64,000 bases of DNA from Unio delphinus (GCA_029339505.1 JAQISU010000210.1:12103501-12167500); one strand, 5' to 3'. Numbered from the stretch's first letter, positions 51,332 through 64,000 are shown. Notes: generated from the sequence alone by a model not told the origin. Translations and numbers: made by a program.

Positions 51332-51692
51332 TAATTACCAGCACCTAACATCAATTTACTTTTCATAGCCGATTTTATCAAAAAGGAAGCCAATTTTTCT
51401 TTGAAAGATTTATCAGAAATAGCATTTAACGCATGAATTAATTTCACATCTGCTAGATGCCTGTGCTGCAGATTACTGCTTTTATAAGATACATCATGAA
51501 GGTGACAGGCCTTATCAATAGCGTTTATTGGTTCCTCACCGGGTCGGGGCTGATTTTGATCATTGAGTCTGATATCAAGTCTTGTTCCCGGTCCACAGTA
51601 GCTATATCCTGGAAGGTGCTTTTCTCCAGGGTATTTTGCCCATGGGGTTCCAGGGAGTTTAGTTAGCTTGGCTGCGATATCACCTCCTCGTT
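51332..51692 (-). CDS. Parvovirus-type phospholipase A2 segment of copy C, no own ATG
   Basis: The frame is open from the A-run to the stop at 51332-51334 and has the same Y-C-G-P-G-T loop and D-K-A-C-H-L-H-D catalytic stretch as B. The first ATG comes only after the catalytic motifs. The -1 relation to the zinc-ribbon frame at A AAA AAC is kept, so expression would need frameshifting. Because the zinc-ribbon frame of this copy has an early stop, fusion expression here should fail. Confidence 0.75.
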
Positions 51693-51696
51693 TTTT
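51690..51696 (-). promoter_or_regulatory. Candidate -1 frameshift heptamer A AAA AAC in copy C
   Basis: Same heptamer and same frame relation as at 6888-6894 in copy B, within TTTAAAAAAAAACGAGG on the minus strand. Confidence 0.5.
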
Positions 51697-51860
51697 TTTA
51701 AAGGTTCCTTGAGTTCCTTGGGTTTAGAAACAAATCTAAATTTCTTTGTACTACATTGTACGCATTTACCAGAAAGCGCTGATCGGTTATTTTTAGTTGT
51801 AATCGTCGTCAAGTCATCTGTGCCAGTACGTTTTTAAGACTTCACACAATATAGATCCAT
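51693..51860 (-). pseudogene. Zinc-ribbon gene of copy C with early nonsense codon
   Basis: It starts at 51860, 17 bp from the divergent ATPase start. The ninth codon is TAA, and the preceding codon changes the second cysteine of the first CxxC pair to serine. Later residues, including C-x2-C and K-F-R-F-V, remain recognisable. The linker before the slippery run is 12 nt longer than in B. Confidence 0.8.
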
Positions 51861-51877
51861 AATTTATATATAACGGC

Positions 51878-52543
51878 ATGAATATAATTGATTATTCAGC
51901 TACCCGACGACGGGAACCTATTAAACATCATGAAATGTTGCTGAATTCAATTAGAATGATTATAATCGGACCATCTGGAAGCGGAAAGACACAACTGCTA
52001 CTTAATTTGATAACGAGATGGATGAAATGGAACAAATTGTATTTAATAGCCCCGAGTGTAGACGATCAGCGATGCTATGAAGTGCTAAAGGATTTTAACG
52101 AGAAAGCAAAAGAATTTCAAATCGATGAAGATTTTATTGAGTTTATTAATGATATAGAGGAAGCCCCTTCCGTGGAAGACATCGATGGAAGTATTAACAA
52201 TTTAGTGGTATAAGATGATATCATGTTAGATAATCAAAAAAATCCTGCTAGAATATTTTCCCGAGGCAGGCATAAAAACACTGATGTGATCTATGTCACT
52301 CAACGATACACTCAGATACCAAAAGTGATCAGAGATAACTGCAATGTGTTGTGTGTATTTAACGGCGTTGATACTCATACGCTACGAAATATTCATCAGA
52401 CCTGGTGCAGCGGTGATATGAATCATAATCAATTTAGAAATTTCTTTAGTCACGCTCAGTCAAAACCACACGGATTTGTGACAATAAATTTAGCAGACCC
52501 TAGGACACGATATCGTATCGGACTTGATCAAATATTCGGTTAA
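51878..52543 (+). pseudogene. Packaging ATPase of copy C with one nonsense codon
   Basis: It reads as a full-length A32-like ATPase: start M-N-I-I-D-Y, Walker A GPSGSGKT, conserved C-terminus I-G-L-D-Q. But a TAA (52211-52213) interrupts the Walker B strand right after N-L-V-V. The two halves are in the same frame, so this is a point mutation rather than an indel. The enzyme is dead as written. Confidence 0.88.
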
Positions 52544-52738
52544 AATCACCGTAAACCTTAGCAGCAGAGAGGGTGAGTGACAACGACGTTGCGACATCAA
52601 CGAAAACGCGAATGCGAATCCCATGTTCACTGTCATTTTTTTTTCTAGTTATTTCGCGAGAAGGGTCTAGTGTTATTTGGAGGGGTATAATCAAAAATAA
52701 AAACAAAAAATGTTGTAGGATTCACCCTCTCTGCTGCT
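52503..52738 (-). repeat. Right terminal inverted repeat of copy C
   Basis: Reverse complement of 37275-37510. It starts inside the last 13 codons of the ATPase gene and ends CTCTCTGCTGCT. A nested inverted terminal motif (AGCAGCAGAGAGGGTGA) starts at 52559. Confidence 0.92.
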
Positions 52739-52743
52739 ACATT
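52739..52743. repeat. Right target-site duplication of copy C (ACATT)
   Basis: Identical to 37270-37274, directly after the TIR end. Confidence 0.85.
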
Positions 52744-52832
52744 ACGTTATTCATGCTAACAACATACTCCAGTAAATCAAGGATTTTCCTGTTTCTATTT
52801 ATATCTGGGTGACGAATATACAACACACTGAC

Positions 52833-53201
52833 CTTTATCATGTGGATTTTTGCCGCGTTAGGGTAATCACTTCTCATTCTTTCCATGTAGATCAGAAGCT
52901 GTTCGGAGTCAGCGAAGAGCGGTGCCCAGCTGTGTTTGGCACCTGCACATCGGACTTTTAATCCCATATCCCGGGCTGAGGAGATTAACTTCCTTAACTG
53001 GTTGAGGGTTTCCGGATGGGTAGCCAGCACTTTTGCTCTTTGGGTTTTTCCCCAGTTCTCAAAGTTCTCGATGGTTATTTTTGGGTCCGGACCAATCATT
53101 TTCTGTAGATCTTTTATCTTGTCCATTATTTTCTTCTGGGGAATATTGACACTGCTAACCTCTTCTTTTGACCCGTGAATCTGACCATATATTTTGCACA
53201 C
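52833..53201 (-). CDS. Exon 1 (or first visible exon) of the host FAD-linked sugar-lactone oxidase
   Basis: From ATG 53201 the exon gives 123 codons and ends in phase 0 at a donor (AAG|GTCAGT, intron from 52832). It encodes the start of the FAD-binding PCMH fold: N-W-G-K-T-Q-R-A, L-R-K-L-I-S-S-A-R and R-C-A-G-A-K-H-S-W-A-P, where the histidine matches the flavin-linking position of the family. With exons 2 and 3 it makes a protein of about 503 aa. The first 35 residues are not conserved-looking, so an upstream exon or a later ATG (M near residue 26) is possible. Copy C begins 94 bp downstream of the donor. Confidence 0.8.
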
Positions 53202-53489
53202 ATATTAAACCAAGTGGTTGTATCATTTAGTATGTGACATTAGCAAAGTATAGTTGCCGCCTTACAATATTACTTACATCATTACTTACAATATTACTTA
53301 CAATATTACTTACAACATTACTTTACTGTTTTAACTAGTCATCGGATGTCATTACTGTCCTATATAATCTATATTCATTCCCAATTCTTAAAGTTGTTTC
53401 GTGATCTGTTTTGTTAGTGGAATCGATTTCCTATTTAGTATACTATATTTTGGTATTGTTGTAGATTTATTTTGCAAGACAGCTCGATA

Positions 53490-54460
53490 CAAGTTAATGT
53501 TAGACTCCACTGGATCCCTACACCTGTCAATTTAGTGTTAGACTCCAGTGGATCCATACACCTGTCAAGTTAATGTTAGACTCCAGTGGATCCATACACC
53601 TGTCAATTTAATGTTAAACTCCAGTAGATCCATACACCTGTCAAGTTAATGTTAGACTCCAGTGGATCCATACACCTGTCAATTTAATGTTAAACTCCAG
53701 TAGATCCATACACCTGTCAAGTTAATGTTAGACTCCAGTGGATCCATACACCTGTCCAGTTATTTTTAGACTCCAATGGATTCATATAACAGTCAATTTA
53801 ATGTTTGACTCCACTGTATTCATATAGCAGTCAATTTAATGTTCGATTCCACTGTATTAATATACCACTCAATATAATGTTAGACTCCTATGGATTCGTA
53901 TACCAGTCAATTTAAAATTAGACCCCAATGGATTCATGAACCAATCAATTTAATCTCAGACACCGATGGATTCATACACCTATCAATTTTATGTTAGACT
54001 CCATTGGATTCATATACCAGTCAATTTCATGTTAGACTCCACTAGATTCATATAACAGTTAATTTAATGTTAGACTCCACCGGATTCATACACCAGTCAA
54101 TTTGATGTTCGATACGACTGGATTCATATACCAGCCAAAGTAAAGTTAGACTCCACTCGATTCGAATACCAGTCAATTTAAGGTTAGACTCCAATGGATT
54201 CGTATAACAGTTAATTTAAGGTTAGACTCCTATAGATTCGTATACCAGTCAATTTAATGTTAGACTCGAACGGATTTGTATACCAGTCAAATTAATATCA
54301 GACTCCAATGGATCCATACACCCATCAATTTAATGTTAGACTCCACTCAATTCATATACCAGTCAATTTGAACTTTGACTCTGATGGATTTATATACCAG
54401 CAAATTTAATTTTAGACTACAATGAATTCATATACCAGTCGATATAATATTTCTATTTTT
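53490..54460. repeat. Degenerate tandem repeat of about 40 bp upstream of the oxidase gene
   Basis: AATGTTAGACTCCAGTGGAT CCATACACCTGTCAATTT recurs more than 20 times. The first seven or so copies are nearly identical; copies to the right diverge steadily. It lies about 300 bp upstream of exon 1. Confidence 0.88.
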
Positions 54461-54685
54461 ACTTTGTTCATTGATAACATTTATGTATTATAATCAAATT
54501 CAACGTTATGCTGTTCAGGGTGACTTTCGTCAGTAACAATGAAGAAGGTCAACGTTTTAATTGCAAAGTGTTTAAATACTGAATTTAATTTTCTCGCTAC
54601 ATGCTATTCATTTTTGTCATCCTTTTATTCCTTAATATGTGATACAAGTATGAGTGATGATGGCAATTATAGTGCCAACAATGAA

Positions 54686-54719
54686 ATAATAATAATAATA
54701 ATAATAAAAATAATAACAA

Positions 54720-54795
<76 letters not shown>
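54686..54795. repeat. (ATA)n-(CTA)n-(ATC)n compound microsatellite
   Basis: Three successive trinucleotide runs; the isoleucine/leucine frames are artefacts. Confidence 0.95.
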
Positions 54796-54943
54796 GCCTA
54801 TTTGATTGACTAATCTCCGTAGTAACTTGTTATTTATCGATCTGGTAACTGTACTTAGAACTATGTGACTATGAGTATCATTCAAAGTGATCGTACTCGT
54901 CTGTTTAGGACATTACTGTGTCACGTGCATGTATGATATGTAA

Positions 54944-54949
<6 letters not shown>

Positions 54950-55016
<67 letters not shown>
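54950..55016. repeat. (GA)n microsatellite
   Basis: About 33 GA units. Confidence 0.95.
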
Positions 55017-55019
<3 letters not shown>

Positions 55020-55734
55020 CTTTGCAGTCATCTTCTCTCCCCTGAATATCCTCGTCCAAAGTAAACATCTGAATATCTTCCTCTTCTATTCTATGTACTA
55101 TTCAAGGCTGCGTGCTAATTCTTCTTTAGGTCATTTTCTATTAATACAATAATTAACTGATTAAAAGTGATAACATTGTTATTTGATAATTTGAAATTCA
55201 AATATAATTGTTATTCGGATGCGAAATCATTAGGTCCGTAACTTTTTGCATATCAACACCTTTTATCCTTTTCAGGAGAAACTTGATGATTCAATGTAAA
55301 ATGAAAATTACTAGCGCAGTACAACAATGTTCACACTGATTTCTAACCCTACGGAACAAAGTTAAAATATAGATACCATATTTACTAGCGTAGTTCTGTT
55401 ATTATCACACTGGCACTGGAATAAAAGAATATTAAATGTAGTATAGAAAATCTACTTAAATTCACTGTTACATCTTAATGCATTCTTAATGATATTAAGA
55501 AAACGAACGTCACAACAAAATCGTTCCTTAGACATATTTAAATGGAACGTATGAGACAACACACATGCATATTGATTTAGAATTTGTTAGCCAGCTGAAA
55601 TAAACGTACAATGCTGCCAAAAAAATGGCAATGTTTTAGTGTGCTACAATTGTAACATGATGAGCACTTTATTTGGCATTGATTGCCTTAGTGTAGCTTC
55701 TACAGATTTACTTATATAGAATACATAATAAGAA

Positions 55735-55786
<52 letters not shown>

Positions 55787-56408
55787 ATTTTGTATAGTGT
55801 CGACTACATCACAGCGTCAAAACTCATATACAATAATAAGTACACACGAGAACCACGTGAGTGCTACGTCACAGTTTACCGGATTACTGACGCAATACAC
55901 AATAAAAAAAATCGTTACACGATTTACGGTGCTGCGTCACAACCAATTTATACAGAGCATAAAGCGCAAGTCAAAATCAAAGGTGATTTCAGTTTGAACT
56001 CTCTATCATAAATAAAGGAAATACGTATGTAACACACAAAGCTCTTAAAATAGTGAAGTAGCTGTATTCATCAAATAATGGCACAGCTGTAAAAATAGTA
56101 ACGTTGAACAACATGTAAATGGGTTGTTAAATTGTGTCAAGATTTATAAAGACTACAAAAGGGAGATAAATGCGTACTGAAATACCAATTCAAGCAAGAG
56201 ATTATTATCATCATTTTTAATTTATCTTTAGTTCAGCAACAGTTTGGAGAAAATGACCGAAAAAAAATGCAGGGCAAGTCATTACGATAATACTTAGGGA
56301 TTACTTTTAAAAAAATCTAAAAGACTATAGGTTATACACTGTCATCAATGCAAATATGTATGAGTTCCAGAATGACAATGAGACATTATTATGTTTGTGT
56401 GTGTGCGT

Positions 56409-56443
<35 letters not shown>

Positions 56444-56449
56444 CGTGCG
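55020..56449. other. Intergenic DNA; no supported gene
   Basis: AT-rich, with (TA)n at 55737-55785 and a TG/CG-containing run at 56395-56457. A 76-aa open frame at 55781-56011 begins beside the (TA)n and has no recognisable similarity. Confidence 0.5.
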
Positions 56450-56765
56450 TGTGTGTGATTAGGATTTGTAACGTAGCTTTAACAATTTTTCATTCACATC
56501 GCTAAGATGTCCGCAGTGAGGCACTTTATAGTGATGTCTAGCAATGGGGCATCATGCCGCAGACATGTAGCATCATATCCCACTCAGTAACATTATCCTG
56601 ACACCAGGCCGACCAGTCCTACACACACTTCTTAATGTTGAGCTCCAAGAGATAGAGCTGTTTGTACCATTTTTGTAAGTCTTTGGTATGACATGGCCAG
56701 GGATCGAACCTGCGACCTCCCGCGTCCGCGGCTAACGCTCTAACCACTAGAACACTGGTACTGTG
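56450..56765 (-). mobile_element. tRNA-derived SINE (second copy, uninterrupted)
   Basis: Minus-strand tRNA-like head at 56690-56762: TAGTGGTTAGAGCG A-box-like, GGTTCGATCC B-box, acceptor ends not pairing. The body shares AGACATGTAGC, GATGTCTAG and GCATCATGCC with the SINE at 20604-20835. The tail shares GTAGCTTTAACAAT (56473-56486), uninterrupted here and split by copy B in the other SINE. Confidence 0.78.
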
Positions 56766-57106
56766 AGATGTTATTGAAGATTATCATTCGAAACATTTAA
56801 CAATCTGCTTGCCCTATGTGACATCTGCTTATGTGATATCTCATTTAGATATACCTCTCAGATTTCTGAAGGTGCTCATAATTCGTGGAACGTTTATTGG
56901 ACTGTTCATATATTCAAAGTATAAAAAATATATCTTACCAACAATTTAACACTCTTGTAATCAAAGGGATTCTAAAATCTCATTAGACGATTGTTTCTCT
57001 TATATTTTTTCTTCAGGTTTACAGCTTACATTATGCATAATAATAAGAAAAATTTCAAATATTGACTGTCCCAGATCTTTTATTGAATTGTAGTTTGTCA
57101 TGATCG

Positions 57107-57109
<3 letters not shown>

Positions 57110-57202
<93 letters not shown>
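57110..57202. repeat. (TA)n microsatellite
   Basis: About 45 TA units ending GATATATA. Confidence 0.95.
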
Positions 57203-60200
57203 TATATATTGGTGAGATTTTCTTGCCTTCTCTTTTAGGCCATTTAAATTCATAAAGACATTAATTCGAAACAATGTATTTTGATAAGGTCAATTAGGTT
57301 CATAGAGATAACAACACAGCAAAATTGTTGTGACATAGCTAAGTCCCATTGTTGACTTTTGGGAGAAACCGCTTTAAGAGCGGATGGTGCAGGTATTTGG
57401 CTTACCTGTAGTTACGTTCTGATTTCTGGGTGGTTCGCTTAGAGAGGGGAAGCAGATGACAAAGGTGTTTGATCCATAATTCCTAAATTTAAAAGTAATC
57501 ATTTATCACTTTTACGGTTAAGGTTAAAATTATTTTTGATCACATTTAAGAAAACCTCTAGTAGTATGTAGCAGATTTATTAGGAGAGGATCATAAAAGT
57601 ATGCTAATGAATAAAACGTGAAATAATACACAGTACACTTACTTTGTTTCAATATAATCAATAAATGCATTTCGAGACGCTGTCATTAGCATCAGGGTAA
57701 TGTACATATATGAATTTGAAAAATGTCAAAGAACGGAGAAAAGTAGCAAAATTACCAGCTCGTAATCTTTCTTCAAAATGTACGTTTGGGGCTCAGAAAG
57801 TGAACGTGGTCATGCCGAGCCATGAATCCTTAGAGATGTGCAAATTCGAAGCAAGGCACAGTTGTGTGTTTTAGACCCAAACAGACAGCCACATTTATTT
57901 CAGTTACTCCCTTGAATACACGCGTGTTTGCCTCATATAAGTGATTATAAGTGAGGAACTCCTAATGTAAACCTTTATTTTTATTTCTAACTCCGGTGCA
58001 AGCCCATAACAGAAGTTAATATATATTGTGTATTTTCAGCTTAAAAATCTATACAGTCCTTTCATGTATAATACACTTGTATAGCAGGAAATGTTATCAT
58101 TTTGTTCAAGTCAGTAAAGCCTGTGTGAAATTTACTATTTTACATTGTTAATAAGTTCGACGACTTTTTTCGAATTTATTTGTAGCTGCTCCACTCAAGA
58201 TAACATAATTCGGTGCTTATTCCACTTTCATTTGGTTGTGAATATTGTCAAATGTGGGTAAATAATCTCTCCTACTTTATACTTCTTGCACGAGATGGTC
58301 TGCGTTCTCTTTCACATTTTTCATGTTTTCTTATACAATTTGTTCAATTGCTGTTCAACCACACCTTGAGTCTCTAGTTCTTTATTATTTTCTCACTGAA
58401 TTTCTTTAAGTAATGGCCTGATTTACTTTAGCCATATCAGTACGAATCTGTTCAAAAGTCATTCCTTTTCTTTGATTAGCTTCTTTAGCTCTAATGACTA
58501 ATTGAGCACCATGCGACTTTGTCCGAATATATTAGTTGCTGCATCAGTTTATTTAACCAGATTTGCTTGAAGCGTTTGACATGCTAATTATTATTGTTTA
58601 GGTTTAATTTAGTGCTAATGTCTTGACCAATTCCTTGTTCAAGCTTTCTCATCTGCGTTTGTATGAAAGCGCAAAGAGGAATGTACGTCGCTAAATATTA
58701 TGTCTGGTATGACCGCTGTTATATATACAAAGTCTTACGTAGGAATAAATCTCATGCATATCGTAAAGTGCCTTTCAATCTTTATACGTAACACAGATGA
58801 TCAGTTTTTCATTGGTGCCTATTTCTAATAAACAATAATAATCAACAAACAGAAACATTGCAATGCAATTTAGACACCGAAAAATCTTGATTTACGGCGA
58901 AGCAGTCGTACACTGTAGAATACCTTGGGTTAATTATTTGAAGTGTTATTGATTTGTTAATGCTACTGTATTCGTTCTTAAGTCCATAAATTGGATCAGA
59001 CCTAGTAAATGCCATTTAAATCTTGGCAATTCTGCATTATGTCAGACACCACGTCATTGCTGCTTGAATTAATTATTGAACTGCCGAACTGACATTCTTT
59101 GTTATCATCGTAAGCGGCCAATGTGACTTTATTCATGTACATTTCTATGTTGTAATATCCGGTTAAGATAATCCCTATTTCGTTTTGCTTTTCATGTAAA
59201 ATAAAATATTGGATTTGAGCTGCCTTAAATCGTGAAATATCCAGTAACATCAATCTTTGTGACAATATTTGATCGATGGTAAATCCATTTTTGTAAGTAT
59301 TGTACCGTTGTCATAGTTACAAAACTAATGCTTGAAGTAAGTTTCTCAAGAAAAATTTAATCGTTCACTTTTGTTCCCTTTTTTAAACGAAATTGTTTTC
59401 CCCTGCTTGAAACGATTTTTTTTTTCTCTCAGTTCTTGTTTTACCATGTTTGCGGTGCTGTTTTCTTCTTTAATTTTTAATTGTGGCTTATTCCATTTCT
59501 TTCCCTGGCATGTCGTTGATGAAGTTCAACGTATAAATTGCAGAAGTTCCCGTTTGGTCTTGTTTTAAGCCTAATCGTCTGGGTAAACGTTTGTGATCGA
59601 ATTACTTCGTTGAAGAATGCAAGTGTGAAGCCCCTTGTTGTGTTTCATTTAATATGTTTTAAATTCTCAGCTTTATTTAATTCCTGTAAACATTTTACAG
59701 GTTGGCTTCTAAAACCACTCTGCCTGTATTACAGGCTTTTGTAGGGTAAACTTCCCGGGTGATTTGCTCAGCTAGGTATCACGTGTGTTTTATCTTGTTC
59801 TCCGTATCTGTATTTACAATAACATTTGTAGCTTAACGTTAATATAAATGTGTATTGTCACAGAGTTTACCCTTAAGAAGACGTATAAATTTTACCGTGA
59901 GCAACATACATTTGAACAGAACTGTATTGGATAAAAAGAAACTGTGGGCACAAAGTTCTGTCCAATATTCAATATATAGATAGAAAAACTAGGAAAGGTT
60001 ATTACAATACTTGAAGAAAAATAACAAGAGAAATTATATAGATCAAAATAAAGGATATGTCTATGAAGAGCTTTAAAAGAGACAGAGAATACTTAAAGGA
60101 ATACATTACGTTTAGATACCTCATAAATTAGACCAGAGGCTTTTGCAAATATATCATAAATTAAATGTGAAGGTATTTTAAGAGAAACATTTGATAACAC

Positions 60201-62440
60201 ACGACATTAAATGACACGTTTCGTTTGTTGCTTTTCTCTGCATGTTTTACAAAGCAATTAAAGCAATCTAAATTATGGAATTTCATGGAGATTTTGAACA
60301 ATATTGATATTTTCTGTACAAGTGGCGCAAAGATACAAATGAATCAAATGAATAAATGCCTATTTTTATTTGCTAATACGTTTCTACGATTTACAGTTTA
60401 TTTTCAGTTTTAAAATTAATATGTTAAAACAGAAGTCAATACTTAAATGACAAATATCCAGTGCATATATACTTTCGCTTCCAGTCTTGTAATCTTCAAT
60501 TAACGAACGGATGAAACTCTTCGAACCGTCTGTCAATGACATGAAGAGTTTAACATATTTATAACTGGCTAAGATTCATTTTTCTTCCTTGTGTCCATTC
60601 ATGTTTTTCAACACGTGTCCTGTAGAGTGACTCAACTGGTACGATATATTTATATCTATACTCTCTACCAGTATTATGATTAATATAATTATCTTCAAGA
60701 AATCATAAATTCTTTTCCTTATAAAAGTTGTCCATTCAGAGATAATTAGAAACTAAAATATGGTGCATGATCAATCATATATTTGATAGCTATATAAATA
60801 GATGCTGTAGTGTTTGTTGCAATAATCAGCACTATAAACGGTGGAAGTGCGTAAAATCAATGACTGCACAAATATTATTATTTGTACGCTGATGACGGTA
60901 TGGCACATCTGCATATTCTAATTCAAGTTTATGGTGTGGCAGCTTAAACAAAATGTAGTCTGAGAAGAAAAAATTTATTCAAGGACAACACATTTTGTAG
61001 GTCTCTGACAATACTGACATGTCAGTAAATAACCCAAATGATCCTTTGAATCTAACCATAAGAGAGATCATGACTAGATTTCGAGAAGAAGGTTAAGACT
61101 CAAAATGAAATGAAATAAATGTATTCAAGTCAATGTAGATATATATATATATATATATATAAATTACATCGTTCCAAAATAAATTATATTTTAATTAAAG
61201 AATCAAGTATATGCCAGTAAAATAAAAGATCCAAAAAAAGGTTTTAGGCAAAAGCTGAATTTGACAGTAAGAAAACTACATTAGTTGGACTTCTAACACA
61301 GTTGGAATGATACCTTACTGAAATAGTTCAAATGATTAATGAAAAAATTAGAAAGAATTGCAATTAGTTAAACGGTTGAAACATTTATTTGCAAAATGAA
61401 CGACAAGCTAACAATACCCAATATAATTCCTGCCATGTTTGTAACAAAACATTGACGATATGTCCATAGCAATTTGTTGCTTGATTTAGATATTTGATCT
61501 CCACTAAAAAGGAAATATTATTTATTCGTTGAGAGAAACTTTAAAATCATAATAAATATTTGTATTTAACTGCTTTGGTAAATCAAATAACAGCATACAA
61601 GTTATCTTAAAGCATTGCCAGTGTAACAAGTAGACCTTTGAAAATAGCAAGACATGTTGTGTGATTCATTGATGAACATTTTAGTGTATTGCGATGGAAT
61701 TAGTAGGTTTGTTGTGTGGATTGATGATTGAATATGCAAACAAAACACATATTAGATCACAAGGTGTTTAATATTGTCTGCAGCTACTTTAAAAAGTAAA
61801 CTTAGAAATTCTCATCAAATATCAAGATTAATATAAATTATTGTCTATTTCATAATGAATGATTACATATTGTTTTGACGTAAACCGGACTGTTTCTGTG
61901 TTTAGACATTGCCGTTTTATGAATTGACGTTGACAGTAGAATAATGTTAACTCACTTTGTTTACTCCTCAGTCTTCTAGGATTTCTTGCCACACTATGAC
62001 ATCATGCTGATCTTAGAATATAATTAATTTATTAATCGATATTTATAGTAAGGCTTATTCCAAGCTTAATGGAGACTTCAGATTCTGCCATCTCATTTTG
62101 AAATAGATAAACTACTTAGACACCAACAGCTTTTTCAATTTTTTATTTTTAACCAGTTTCACAATTTTGAAAACTGTATAGGTTAACATGCTACACTATG
62201 ATAAATATAAACATGAATGGTTAAATTTAGCTGAAGAGTAAAACTAAATTGCTACCTTTTCATGTTGTGCACATATGATACTTGTTACAATTATTCTTTT
62301 TTTATGGTCGCTACAAGTACCGCTTGTAAATTATGGCGTTTTTATTCTTCCTCTTCGCATAGATCCAGTCATGATTTGGTGGAAAATTAACATTCCTACT
62401 AGTTAACTTAAACTGTTTCATATTTACGTAATTGTTGATT
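57203..62440. other. Long AT-rich stretch without a supported gene
   Basis: Only short open frames (65-87 aa) without recognisable motifs, and a small (TA)n at 61138-61161. The stretch 58140-59270 on the minus strand has a somewhat gene-like but stop-rich composition (Lys/Glu/Gln-rich pieces), possibly an old pseudogene that I cannot identify. Confidence 0.45.
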
Positions 62441-62445
62441 AGATT

Positions 62446-62446
62446 G

Positions 62447-62541
<95 letters not shown>
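62446..62541. repeat. (TA)n microsatellite
   Basis: About 47 TA units. Confidence 0.95.
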
Positions 62542-64000
62542 TGGTTAGACGCACAGAACACTCATTTGGTAATATTCTAATCTTGGAGTACAAGTTTAAC
62601 CTGTGCAAAGATATAATTAATCATGCTGTGCTTTGATGCTTTAGTGTATATGTAACCTGTTGGAAATTCCACACCCAACCTGTTGGTATCTCTGAACAAA
62701 CACAAAGAAAAACAAATCAACTAGGTCTAGGTAATTTTGTTAAACTATTATCTCACCGTGCTTCATTGCTGTAGATATGTCATTCCGATACATTTTTATT
62801 CAATGCTCGTGTTAAATGAAATGACTAAACATCGTCCACAATATTCAATTAAGATTTCGTGATTTGTTTCTTTGGTAATTTGAAATTGGACAAAAATTGC
62901 AGACAGGCTGCACCTTTCAGATCGGTACATCTACGCAATGTAAATGCAATATCGTATTGTACTGGGTTGTAAATAATTGTGCTTCATAATGTGTTAAAAA
63001 AAATTCTCAGAAAAATGTATTTTGTTGATTGTGACACTGCTTCGTGATTGAACGCTTTCTGGATGTAAAAGAATTATAATTTGATTTTATCTTCCACTTT
63101 CGTTATATAATATCATGTTTTACTCCGCTACCATATTATGTAAACGTCGCCTGTACATCAGGATTGTCATGTGTACCGCTTTATAAATAAGCCCCATGTC
63201 ACAAACGAATCAATCCTTCTCCAAGCCATAGTGTAAAAGGATTTGTTTAGGCAAACACAACAATTTGCAATAGCTGATCAATACGTATGTTTTTACCAGA
63301 CATACATTATCGTGAAACAAAGAATCTCTCTGAAGACCTTTTTAATTCAAGCTGATTACATTGTTCATATACCTTATTAGTTTCTAGGCAACACATATAT
63401 TTAAACAGCATAAGATCAAACGCTTTCATTTTATTGACCTCTTCATATTAACAAAGCACATAGCCCCATCGTCGTTGATCAAAGAGTCCTCGATTAGTCG
63501 TATAGGAATATAGAGTGTAGTGTCCGAGGTGGTCATGCCAGTGATCTAAGGAGATTATTATGTTAAGTTTTTAATTTAAAAAAAATGTTTGATGCATTTG
63601 AAACCCGTCAATTTTTTTTAAACAGTATTCATGCACATGACACTTGTGATCGCAATCGTTAGGTTTTGCTTTCTGTGCATTTCGATCGAAATTCTGTCCT
63701 TTTTTGTGAGATCCCTTGCTCATCATATAACCTTGACCTTTAAAAACAGCTGATGGAACATATTTTCGAACCAAAATGCAATACACATTCGTTCGTAAAG
63801 CTTGCTGCTTATTTTCTTTGGAAAAAGGGGCGAGTGTTAGAGTGCAGGAATGAATATGCAATTACATTGTTTTAACTACTAATGGGGAATTTTAATCAGA
63901 TTGCGAGGTTTGGTAGGAAATCACGGATATGGATGGATGGTTTGTTTCCCCGCCACTGTGGAAGGTGTGTTGTTATTGCTGGGATAGGGTGCTCCTAATT
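62542..64000. other. Non-coding DNA to the window end
   Basis: No recognisable coding region. A 96-aa minus frame at 63571-63861 has no motif I can name. Confidence 0.45.

Larger units (their letters stand above)
37275..52738 (-). mobile_element. Copy C: full-length Polinton/adintovirus-like element, 15.5 kb, in a host intron
   Basis: Same gene set and order as copy B but inverted: penton candidate first on the left, packaging ATPase last on the right. It differs in the accessory slot (45.1-46.9 kb), in TIR sequence (only the terminal motif and the ATPase-proximal part are alike) and in the set of broken genes. The integrase, polymerase-helicase-HNH, capsid, fibre-like, pVI-like and structural genes are open. 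The ATPase and zinc ribbon have in-frame stops, the penton candidate and pX have one-base frameshifts, and the protease has lost its N-terminus. It lies in the intron between exons 1 and 2 of the oxidase gene. Confidence 0.93.

Noticed and set aside
55781..56011. 76-aa open frame beside a (TA)n run
   Set aside because: No similarity, no splice support, and starts at the edge of a microsatellite.
58140..59270. Possible old gene on the minus strand
   Set aside because: Lys/Gln/Glu-rich pieces look vaguely gene-like, but every frame is broken and no family motif is recognisable; kept only as a note.

Overview
The window is AT-rich animal nuclear DNA. It is full of (TA)n, (TG)n, (GA)n and ATT/CTA/ATC microsatellites, minisatellites, tRNA-derived SINEs and non-LTR retrotransposon fragments, and it carries one intron-containing host gene. 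The repeat style and the LINE/SINE content suggest a lophotrochozoan, most likely a mollusc, but no sequence seen here proves the species.

The main content is three copies of one family of large virus-like DNA transposons of the Polinton/Maverick (adintovirus-like) type. Copy A (about 858-4712) is a degenerate half element without terminal repeats. Copy B (5770-20603, 14.8 kb) and copy C (37275-52738, 15.5 kb) are complete, with terminal inverted repeats starting AGCAGCAGAG and perfect 5-bp target duplications (AGCTT and ACATT). B and C have the same gene order in opposite orientation: packaging ATPase; zinc-ribbon plus phospholipase A2 (PLA2) module; retroviral-type integrase; a very long polymerase-helicase protein, ending in an HNH-like zinc module in C; an accessory slot; then a one-directional virion block. 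That block holds a small conserved protein, a structural protein with conserved ends, a pVI-like basic protein, a major capsid protein candidate, a hydrophobic pX-like protein, an adenain-type protease, a fibre-like coiled-coil protein, a two-helix membrane protein and a penton/minor-capsid candidate. Together they form a replicate-package-integrate set. Each copy has different defects (frameshifts in B; nonsense mutations, a small deletion and frameshifts in C), so neither looks fully competent as assembled.

The accessory slot differs between copies: B has a NUMOD4-like/HNH homing-endonuclease gene, C has a cysteine-rich gene, a tRNA-like relic and tandem repeats. The zinc-ribbon and PLA2 frames overlap in a -1 relationship at an A AAA AAC heptamer in both B and C, and the PLA2 frame has no early ATG. 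This is the best candidate for an unusual expression mechanism.

Copy C lies inside an intron of a host FAD-linked sugar-lactone oxidase gene (minus strand; exons at 52833-53201, 35306-35455 and 34167-35159). Copy B lies in the tail of a tRNA-derived SINE, and another SINE copy near 56.5 kb shows the uninterrupted site. From 20.6 to 34 kb the DNA holds LINE fragments, a tandem segmental duplication and satellites. From 53.2 to 64 kb I see only repeats, one SINE and no gene I can support.
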